DNA of 64,000 nucleotides from Chitinophaga niastensis (GTDB lineage: Bacteria; Bacteroidota; Bacteroidia; Chitinophagales; Chitinophagaceae), in the NCBI RefSeq assembly GCF_003014755.1, contig NZ_PYAW01000001.1, positions 1,860,001 through 1,924,000 of the forward strand, given 5' to 3'. The notes under the pieces are model-generated. The model was not told the DNA's origin. It saw only the letters and a list, made by a program, of their open reading frames with translations, and did not search any database. The position numbers and the translations under genes are program-made. Positions 54,632 through 61,832 of the stretch are shown one piece after another; positions within the stretch are counted from its first letter, which is position 1; the number at the start of each line of letters is the position of its first letter.

Positions 54632-54799
54632 TTAAATCTTTTGCTTTTTTGTAAGTTGCTTTTTTGGAGGAATGCGCTTCTTTCGACCAGTTGCTTTGTA
54701 ATGAGCAATTACCTTGCTGATCATTACTTTGTCTTTTTCAGTTAAAGGAATAGGATCTACCACAAAGTCTATCCCTTTTGGCTCTTTAATGTATCCCAT
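54632..54799 (-). CDS. 55-residue basic protein, partner of the GNAT-like protein
   Basis: A short frame from ATG 54799 to TAA 54632 encodes MGYIKEPKGIDFVVDPIPLT followed by a helical stretch (EKDKVMISKVIAHYKATG) and a very basic tail (RKKRIPPKKQLTKKQKI). It starts 3 bp after the stop of the GNAT-like gene, and its own stop is 3 bp past the sigma-factor stop on the other strand. The tight coupling and the pattern of a small basic protein with a GNAT-fold partner recall toxin-antitoxin pairs, but no family match can be claimed. Codon pattern and a conserved-looking N-terminus (YIKEPKGIDF) support a real gene. Confidence 0.72.
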   Translation of the reverse strand: MGYIKEPKGIDFVVDPIPLTEKDKVMISKVIAHYKATGRKKRIPPKKQLTKKQKI

Positions 54800-54802
54800 T
54801 TT

Positions 54803-55330
54803 CTATTGTTTAAAATATTTGTTAATAAGTATAGCAGCGGCATCCGGAAAGATAATCATTTTATGATTTCCAATATGTTTAGCTCCCAATGCGGATTCAT
54901 AATGTGCCATCAGTCTGGTTTTGGATGTAAATGAAACAAAACCTTCGTACCCGTGTTCGAAGGATTTCTTACAGGTAAATGCAAATAAGTTCCCGGGAAC
55001 ACCTTCATAGAGTTTGGGTTTGCCCATATTAAAGGGAGCACTTTCAATTAAATGAAGGTAAAAATGATCTTTTAAGTCACTTATGCTAATAAGACCCTGA
55101 ATAATATGTGGGTTCCCTTCTATTGTCAGCTTATAAACCTGTCTGTCTTTAATTTTAGACTCGACCTTCCAGTTGAAATTCCAGTGATTATTCTTATTTA
55201 TGTTTTTAAGATCTTGTTGTGATACTGCTAAAGTTTCAGTTTCAAAACTGTCTCCTGATATGGTATTTACAATGCTATTGGTTAGCTTATCAACCTGAAT
55301 ACCAATATGATATTTGGACTGTATGGGCAT
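54803..55330 (-). CDS. GNAT-fold-like protein, possibly toxin-like
   Basis: This 175-residue protein has in its second half GVPGNLFAFTCKKSFEHGYEGFVSFTSKTRLMAHYESALGAKHIG, whose pattern (an alpha-helix with SFEHGYEG, then strand FVSF, then HYxxxLGAK) is that of the final strands and helices of GNAT acetyltransferases. The N-terminal half is less clear. The acetyl-CoA loop is not canonical (EGVPGNL). It lies upstream of the 55-residue gene on the same strand, both inserted between sigma and anti-sigma genes. It could be a toxin of a toxin-antitoxin pair or a metabolic acetyltransferase. Confidence 0.68.
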   Translation of the reverse strand: MPIQSKYHIGIQVDKLTNSIVNTISGDSFETETLAVSQQDLKNINKNNHWNFNWKVESKIKDRQVYKLTIEGNPHIIQGLISISDLKDHFYLHLIESAPFNMGKPKLYEGVPGNLFAFTCKKSFEHGYEGFVSFTSKTRLMAHYESALGAKHIGNHKMIIFPDAAAILINKYFKQ

Positions 55331-55489
55331 TTACAAATTTACAAAAAAAGGATGAGATGGTATATGTAATTGAAAGGAAAATCAAACCTTATTTTACTGA
55401 ATCCTCTTTCAAAAAAAATATTTTCCTTCCTTTAGTAGATTATCTCCATTCCCGTGTCTATATACCCGGAGGAATCCTCATCTCATCAC

Positions 55490-56539
55490 ATGGAACAAGA
55501 AAGGATCTGGTATTTAATGAGCAGAAAAATGGCCCGGGAGGCCACGGATGCTGAATTAATGGAATTGGAGCGGCTGTTACGTGAGCAGCCGGAAGCACAG
55601 TACACGATGGAACTGATGACGGCTATATGGAAAAATGAGCGGGAGGAAGAAGAGGCCGGTGTATTTGACCGTTATTGGCCACAGCTCCAGGAAGAAGAGG
55701 CTGATGTACTGAAACAGTCTGCCATAGTGCCTTTGCGAAGCAAAAGGAAATTGTGGATGGCAGCGGTCATCACAGGGATTTGTGTATTGGCAGCAACAGC
55801 ATGGCTGATGCGGCCTTATGTTGGCAGGTTCTCTCAACCGGTGGCAGAAAATGAAGTGACTACCAGGGAAGGATCGCGCAGCAAAATAAAATTACCGGAT
55901 GGTACACAGGTGTGGTTAAACGGTGGTAGTAAGCTGACTTACAATGATGACATGAAACATGCCGGTACCAGGGAAGTATACCTGAGCGGGGAAGCCTGCT
56001 TTGATGTGGCCAAAGATGCGGAAAAACCATTTATCATCCATGCCGGGAAAATGCAGGTAAATGTGTTGGGTACAGTGCTGAATGTAAGGGCCTACAATGA
56101 TGATAGCAAGACAGAAGCCACGCTGGTAAGCGGAAGGATAGAAGTGTTGATGAAAGATGTACCCGGACAGAAAATTCATTTACAACCAGGAGAAAAACTG
56201 ATTTTATATAATAACAGTCAACAAAAAATAACACCAAAACAGCCTGCAATACGCTATAGTGTTGCCAATGCCAGCACGCTGCCGAATGATTCCATGTTAT
56301 TGGCAGAAACATCGTGGGTAGAAAATAAACTGGTATTTAACAATGAAAAAATGCCGGATATCCTGAAAAAAATGGAACACTGGTACAATGTATCTTTTGA
56401 GGTGAACAATGAACAGATAAATGCCGTCCATTTTAGCGGTGCGTTCCAGGACGAAACCGTAACGGAGGCCCTCACCGCTATGCAACAGATCCTTCATTTT
56501 CAGTTTACAGTAAAAGGGAACAAGATTATTATCAACTAA
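55490..56539 (+). CDS. FecR family anti-sigma factor
   Basis: The ATG at 55490 gives 349 residues; a longer frame from 55454 begins with an atypical sequence. The N-terminal cytoplasmic part (MEQERIWYLMSRKMAREATDAE) contacts the sigma factor. A membrane helix lies near residues 87-105 (KLWMAAVITGICVLAATAWL). The periplasmic part has the FecR pattern TREGSRSKIKLPDGTQVWLNGGSKLTY and YLSGEACFDVAKDAEKPF, and ends with the STN-like VTEALTAMQQILHFQFTVKGNKIII. It passes the signal from the SusC STN domain (gene at 56680) to the ECF sigma at 54039. Confidence 0.93.
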   Translation: MEQERIWYLMSRKMAREATDAELMELERLLREQPEAQYTMELMTAIWKNEREEEEAGVFDRYWPQLQEEEADVLKQSAIVPLRSKRKLWMAAVITGICVLAATAWLMRPYVGRFSQPVAENEVTTREGSRSKIKLPDGTQVWLNGGSKLTYNDDMKHAGTREVYLSGEACFDVAKDAEKPFIIHAGKMQVNVLGTVLNVRAYNDDSKTEATLVSGRIEVLMKDVPGQKIHLQPGEKLILYNNSQQKITPKQPAIRYSVANASTLPNDSMLLAETSWVENKLVFNNEKMPDILKKMEHWYNVSFEVNNEQINAVHFSGAFQDETVTEALTAMQQILHFQFTVKGNKIIIN

Positions 56540-56576
56540 AAGCCACCATATGATTACTTAATGCCGGTAATAAAAA

Positions 56577-56644
56577 ACGGGAAATGCTTGAACATTCCCC
56601 GTTGAATCTGTCAACCAAAGGAGGCTGATGTACTAGATCAGCCT
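56577..56644 (+). promoter_or_regulatory. Two-hairpin leader before the second susC
   Basis: ACGGGAAATG/CATTCCCCGT (56577-56586 and 56593-56602, one mismatch) and AGGCTGAT/ATCAGCCT (56622-56629 and 56637-56644, perfect) form two stems 20 bp apart, 35 bp before the susC ATG at 56680. The second stem includes the only purine-rich AGGAGG-like stretch upstream. This may be an RNA leader or attenuator or a binding site. Confidence 0.4.
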
Positions 56645-56679
56645 GGACCCTTATTGTTTAACTTTTCATTTGTGAAATT

Positions 56680-59600
56680 ATGCAAAAAAACTTACGATTT
56701 CATCAGGGGAACCTATGCCTGGTACCCCGACCGCAAATCATTCGCTTCATGAAGATCTTCTTTCTACTAATTTTTCTGGCTTGCATGAGGGTCTCGGCAA
56801 GTGTGTATTCACAGGATGTGAAAGTGACACTGGACATACAAAATAAGTCCCTGAGCAAAGCACTCAATGAGCTGGGGAAGAAAAGTAATCTACACTTCCT
56901 GTTCAGCGAGGAAACGTTGCCTGCCGGCAAGCTGATAAGCCTTTCTGTAAAGGAAACATCAGTGATGGATGTGTTGCAGCTGATGCTGGCAAATACTTCC
57001 TTATCTGCAAAAAAAATGAACGATAAGCTGGTAGTGATTGTGCCGATGGGAACTGATATCCAGGACAAGCGGATAAAAGGTAAAGTTAGCAGTGCCAAAG
57101 GGGAAGCATTGATAGGGGTAACTGTTAAAGTAGAAGGTACCAACATTGGTGCTGTAACCGATGGTAGTGGCGCGTATGAGCTGAATGCTCCGGGCGTGGC
57201 TAAACTGGTGTTTACTTATGTAGGTTTTCTGTCGAAAACAGTGGCTATCAATAACCGCGACCGGGTGGACATTTCATTGGAAGAAGATACCCGCGGCCTG
57301 AATGAGGTGGTGGTTGTAGGTTATGGTACACAGAAGAAAGTGAATTTAACCGGCGCTATTTCTTCTATCAGCGCTAAAGATATTGAAAACGTTCCGGTAT
57401 CTAATATCTCTAATGCCCTGGCAGGCAGGCTTTCCGGCCTGTTTGCGAATACGCCCAGTGGTATTCCCGGTGTAAGTTCACCCATTACTATTCGTGGTAA
57501 AGGTACATTGAATGGTAATGGTGCTTTATATGTGATAGATGGTGTGGTGAGAGGTAAAGAGGATTTTGATGTACTCACCCCTAATGAAATAGAAAGTGTT
57601 TCTGTATTGAAGGACGCTGCTTCTGCCGCTGTTTATGGTGCGCGTGCAGCCAATGGTGTTTTGTTGGTGACTACCAGGCGTGGAGAGCTGGACCAGGCGC
57701 CCCGCTTTAGTTACAGCGGTAATGTGGGTTCGCTGCGCCCCACCAGTATCCCTTCGCGGTTGAACTCTTATCAACATGCCATTTACCAGAATGATATGTT
57801 GTATAACCAGTTTCCGGGTATTAGTCCGAATGATGTGCGTTTGTACTCACCTGATGAACTGGAATATTATAAAGCCGGTAAAGTAAATACCGACTGGTAT
57901 AAGCTGGTGGCCAAAGACCCGTTATCCACACAACATACGCTGAGTGTGAACGGTGGTGGTAAGAGTGTACGTTATTTTATGTCGCTGGGTTATTATAATG
58001 AAAGCGGTGTATTTAGTAACATGGATTACAAACGTTATAACCTGCGTAGTAATGTAGAAGCTAATGTTACAAAGAACTTCACTGTTTCTTTGAATATTGA
58101 TGGTAACTTCCAGAATAGTACCCGCCCGTATTGGCCATGGGATGGTGATAACGCAGAAATGAAAGATTTCTACCGGGGTATACTGAATCAACCGCCTATG
58201 TCGCCTGCTTATGTAAATGGTTTGCCTGATGGTAGTATTTATCACTGGCATGCAGCAGAGGTGATCAAAAATGGTGGGTATCTCCGTAAAAATTATAATA
58301 CTTTCAACGGACAGCTGGCATTGAATTACAAGTTGCCGGTAGATGGTTTAAGCGCTGTTTTATCTTATAATTATAATAAGAAATTCAACTTTACCAAAAC
58401 ACAGTACAAGAGTTATACCCTGTATCAGCACAATACCTTTGGCGGACATGGACACCTTATTGGTGATAGCATTATTGGCTCCACCACGGCTGCACAGCTG
58501 CCTTACAACTCCTTGCAGGAAAACTATAATCAACCGGTCATGTACCTGTTGAACGGGGGCTTCAAGTATAACAAAGCGTTTGGTAAACATACCGTAGGTG
58601 CGTTACTGTTATATGAGCAGTCAGAATCTTATAGTGATCAGTTTATGGCCAAAGGAGAAAATCCATTGAGCCCGTCTATCGATCAGCTTTTCGTTACAGA
58701 TCCTGACCATAAGTATCAGACAGTAAATGGCTCCGGCACACAAACTGCGCGTATTTCTTACGTAGGACGTGTTAATTATGTTTATGCAGATAAATACCTG
58801 TTTGAGGCTAACTTCCGCTCTGATGCCTCTACACAGTTTGGCCCGCAGGGCCGCTGGGGCTTCTTCCCATCGGTGTCGGCCGGATGGCGTATTTCCGAAG
58901 AACCATTTATGAAAGGTGTTGTAAGAGGATTAGATAACCTGAAGCTGCGCGCATCTTATGGTATTACCGGTAATGATTATTATGATGATCCGAATATACC
59001 ACCTTATCAGTGGCAGTCTAAATATGTAGTAGCACCTGGTGCGGTTTTCAATGGTGCAACGATGGGATTAACCAATGGCGTATATCCTAATCCGGCCTTA
59101 ACCTGGGAAAAGGCTGCTACAACTGATATAGGTGTGGACGCATCTTTCTGGAATGGTTTATTGAGTGTGGAAGCAGATTATTTCCGTAAACACACCTATG
59201 ATATCCTCTGGACCCGTAATCTCACGGTGCCAGGCACTTTTGGCGCAACGTTGCCCAGTGAAAATTATGCAGTAGTGGATAATCATGGTATAGAATTATC
59301 TCTTCGTCATGATAACCAGATAGGACAAGTAAAATACTATGTAGGCGGCAATTTCAGCTTTGCGCGCAACAAGGTTATTAACATGGCAGAACCAGCCAAT
59401 GCGATGGATTATCAGAAGAGGATAGGCCGCCCTATTGACTTCGTTACGGGCTATATAGCTACCGGCATCGCAAGGTCTGATAAGGATCTGCAGAACTTAC
59501 CTGATTACAATGCACCCGGACAAAAATTTGAAGTGGGCGATATTATCTTTAAAGATATCAGTGGCCCGAATGGCAAGCCAGACGGCATTGTTAACGACTA

Positions 59601-60096
59601 TGACAAAGTAGTACTCTCTAATAAAAGTATTCATCCGGAAATAATTTATGGTATCAATGGTGGTGTTTCGTGGAAAGGATTTGATATCAACTTCCTGTTC
59701 CAGGGTGTTGCTAACAGAGAAGTGATGTTCCCGAACCGCGACCAGTGGCGCGAACAGGCAGTACTGAGTTTCTGGGCAGATCATTACACACCGGAAAATG
59801 TAAATGCGGCTTATCCAAAAATTGGAGGTAAGAATGGCACAGAAGGTCCTGCTTCTTCCTTCTGGTTAAGGAATGGTGCTTACTTCCGCCTGAAGTTCCT
59901 GGAGCTGGGTTATACCTTGCCTAAGGCGCTGTTGCAAAAGGCTAAAATCAACAATGTTCGTTTTTATGTGTCTGGCAGTAACCTGTTTACAATAGCTGCT
60001 ATCAAGCTGTATGATCCTGAGTTTGAAACGAGCTATGGCGCCTTCCAGTATCCCATTATGCGTTCTGTGAACGTGGGCGTAAATATTGGATTTTAA
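56680..60096 (+). CDS. SusC-type TonB-dependent transporter with STN domain
   Basis: This 1138-residue transporter has a long N-terminus with hydrophobic signal (MKIFFLLIFLACMRVSASVYS), an STN domain (VTLDIQNKSLSKALNELGKKSNLHFLFSE, in part) near 50-115, a carboxypeptidase-regulatory-like domain (IKGKVSSAKGEALIGVTV) and the SusC plug (LNEVVVVGYGTQKKVNLTGAISS). It ends in a barrel with a final aromatic (GVNIGF). The STN domain talks to FecR, so it is a sensor-transducer as well as a porter. SusD follows 28 bp after the stop (ATG 60124). Confidence 0.95.
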   Translation: MQKNLRFHQGNLCLVPRPQIIRFMKIFFLLIFLACMRVSASVYSQDVKVTLDIQNKSLSKALNELGKKSNLHFLFSEETLPAGKLISLSVKETSVMDVLQLMLANTSLSAKKMNDKLVVIVPMGTDIQDKRIKGKVSSAKGEALIGVTVKVEGTNIGAVTDGSGAYELNAPGVAKLVFTYVGFLSKTVAINNRDRVDISLEEDTRGLNEVVVVGYGTQKKVNLTGAISSISAKDIENVPVSNISNALAGRLSGLFANTPSGIPGVSSPITIRGKGTLNGNGALYVIDGVVRGKEDFDVLTPNEIESVSVLKDAASAAVYGARAANGVLLVTTRRGELDQAPRFSYSGNVGSLRPTSIPSRLNSYQHAIYQNDMLYNQFPGISPNDVRLYSPDELEYYKAGKVNTDWYKLVAKDPLSTQHTLSVNGGGKSVRYFMSLGYYNESGVFSNMDYKRYNLRSNVEANVTKNFTVSLNIDGNFQNSTRPYWPWDGDNAEMKDFYRGILNQPPMSPAYVNGLPDGSIYHWHAAEVIKNGGYLRKNYNTFNGQLALNYKLPVDGLSAVLSYNYNKKFNFTKTQYKSYTLYQHNTFGGHGHLIGDSIIGSTTAAQLPYNSLQENYNQPVMYLLNGGFKYNKAFGKHTVGALLLYEQSESYSDQFMAKGENPLSPSIDQLFVTDPDHKYQTVNGSGTQTARISYVGRVNYVYADKYLFEANFRSDASTQFGPQGRWGFFPSVSAGWRISEEPFMKGVVRGLDNLKLRASYGITGNDYYDDPNIPPYQWQSKYVVAPGAVFNGATMGLTNGVYPNPALTWEKAATTDIGVDASFWNGLLSVEADYFRKHTYDILWTRNLTVPGTFGATLPSENYAVVDNHGIELSLRHDNQIGQVKYYVGGNFSFARNKVINMAEPANAMDYQKRIGRPIDFVTGYIATGIARSDKDLQNLPDYNAPGQKFEVGDIIFKDISGPNGKPDGIVNDYDKVVLSNKSIHPEIIYGINGGVSWKGFDINFLFQGVANREVMFPNRDQWREQAVLSFWADHYTPENVNAAYPKIGGKNGTEGPASSFWLRNGAYFRLKFLELGYTLPKALLQKAKINNVRFYVSGSNLFTIAAIKLYDPEFETSYGAFQYPIMRSVNVGVNIGF

Positions 60097-60123
60097 AGTT
60101 ATCACGCATTGAAAAGATTAATC

Positions 60124-61746
60124 ATGAAAAAGAAAAATATAATCGTCATAGGATGCGCTATGCTGGCTGCTTTCACAGGTTGCAACCGCATTCTTGATAA
60201 AACCGATCTGGGTAGTGTGAATGAAGCGCTCACCTGGACGGACCCTGCGAGTGCCACTGCTTACGTAAATAATCTGTACACCAGTTTACCCAACTGGAGT
60301 ACAGCAGAATCAGGATATGCAGATGAATCTGATGGACGCGGCCCTGTGAATAACGGTGCCTGGAGTCCTGATAATAATCCGCTATGGTATTGGCCATATG
60401 ATGCTATCAGAAATGTGAATGTATTTTTTAAGCAGATTCCTACTGCTACGCTGGCTGCAGATCTGAAGCAACGATTAAGCGGGGAATCACATTTTATCCG
60501 CGCGTATCTGTACTTTGCTATGGTGAAACGCTTTGGTGGCGTGCCTGTTATTGAACAGCCCCAATCTATTACGGATAATATTTTTGTGAAGCGTAACAAG
60601 ACTTCTGAAACGTACAGCTTTGTATTGAAGGAGCTGGATGCTGCTATTGCGCAATTACCATCTGTGCAAAGTGATAAAGGACGTGTTACCAAAGGCGCGG
60701 CCATGGCCTTTAAGGGCAGGGTATTATTGTTTTGGGCAAGTCCACAGTTTAATCCTTCCAATGATGTTCAACGCTGGCAGGCGGCATATGATGCCAACCT
60801 GGCCGCCAGGCAGGAACTGGAAAATAATGGTGCCGGTTTATATGCCGACTTCTCCAATCTTTTCCTGGATGAAATGAATAAGGAAGTGGTATTCGCCATC
60901 CGTTTTCTGAATCCCGGCAGAACACAAAGCCGTGATGCTGAAGTGAGACCGATTTCTGTGTCTGTGAACCACACAGGTGGCAATCATCCTACCGAAGAAC
61001 TCGTAGAGGCGTTTCCGTTAGATAATGGCGCCGACTGGCAGCCCACTGCTAATACCGACGATCAGTGGCTGCACAGGGATGCGCGTTTTTATGCCACGAT
61101 TGTTTACAACGGCGCTTCTTATTTTAGCCGTACACAGTGGACGTATGAAAATGCTGGTATTGATGCATATGGCGCTCCCAATGGAACACATACCGGTTAT
61201 TATAATCGTAAGGCTATTAACCAGGTGCTCACTGCTGCTGAGGCTAACAGCTCTGGTACAGATTATATAGATATTCGTTTTGCGGAAGTATTGATGAATG
61301 AAGCAGAAACAGCTAATGAACTGGGCAATACTGCGGTAGCTTATGATGTGTTGAAGCTGATCCGTGATCGTGCCAAGATTCAGCCGGGCGCCAACGGTTT
61401 ATATGGCCTACCAGCCGGGATGTCTGTAGCCGCCATGCGTACGCGTTTGCAGAAAGAACGGTTTGTAGAATTTGCTTTTGAACAGAAACGTTACTGGGAT
61501 CTGCGTCGCTGGAAACTGACGGGTACGGTGTTGAATGGTGTTCGTCGCCATGGTTTGGTAGGTACCAAAATATCAGATAATCCTTTGAAATTCAGCTACA
61601 ATAAAGTAGACCTGGATTTGCAGGGGGACATGGTGTTTAAAGACTACATGTATTTTGCGCCTATCAGCAGAAGTGAATTACAGAATAATCAAAATATGCA
61701 GCAGAATACAGGCTGGGAGAACGGTACGTTTGATCCGTTGCAATAG
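60124..61746 (+). CDS. SusD/RagB-type surface glycan-binding lipoprotein
   Basis: The ATG at 60124 (MKKKNIIVIGCAM) gives 540 residues; a TTG at 60109 adds five residues without a better signal. The lipobox is AAFTGCNRI. RagB-like blocks are AYLYFAMVKRFGGVPVIEQP and RLQKERFVEFAFEQKRYWDLRRWK. It is the binding lid for the SusC transporter just upstream. A strong terminator follows, so the DUF6067 gene after it needs read-through or its own promoter. Confidence 0.94.
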   Translation: MKKKNIIVIGCAMLAAFTGCNRILDKTDLGSVNEALTWTDPASATAYVNNLYTSLPNWSTAESGYADESDGRGPVNNGAWSPDNNPLWYWPYDAIRNVNVFFKQIPTATLAADLKQRLSGESHFIRAYLYFAMVKRFGGVPVIEQPQSITDNIFVKRNKTSETYSFVLKELDAAIAQLPSVQSDKGRVTKGAAMAFKGRVLLFWASPQFNPSNDVQRWQAAYDANLAARQELENNGAGLYADFSNLFLDEMNKEVVFAIRFLNPGRTQSRDAEVRPISVSVNHTGGNHPTEELVEAFPLDNGADWQPTANTDDQWLHRDARFYATIVYNGASYFSRTQWTYENAGIDAYGAPNGTHTGYYNRKAINQVLTAAEANSSGTDYIDIRFAEVLMNEAETANELGNTAVAYDVLKLIRDRAKIQPGANGLYGLPAGMSVAAMRTRLQKERFVEFAFEQKRYWDLRRWKLTGTVLNGVRRHGLVGTKISDNPLKFSYNKVDLDLQGDMVFKDYMYFAPISRSELQNNQNMQQNTGWENGTFDPLQ

Positions 61747-61773
61747 GTTGTTTTAGTATAAAACATTTTTTAT

Positions 61774-61810
61774 TACCACCCTTCTTTTGTCAGGAAGGGT
61801 GGTAGTTTTC
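61774..61810 (+). terminator. Rho-independent terminator after the second susD
   Basis: TACCACCCTTC (61774-61784) and GAAGGGTGGTA (61794-61804) form a perfect 11-bp stem, followed by GTTTTC. Confidence 0.78.
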
Positions 61811-61832
61811 TGTTATTAAACTTCTTCCGAAA

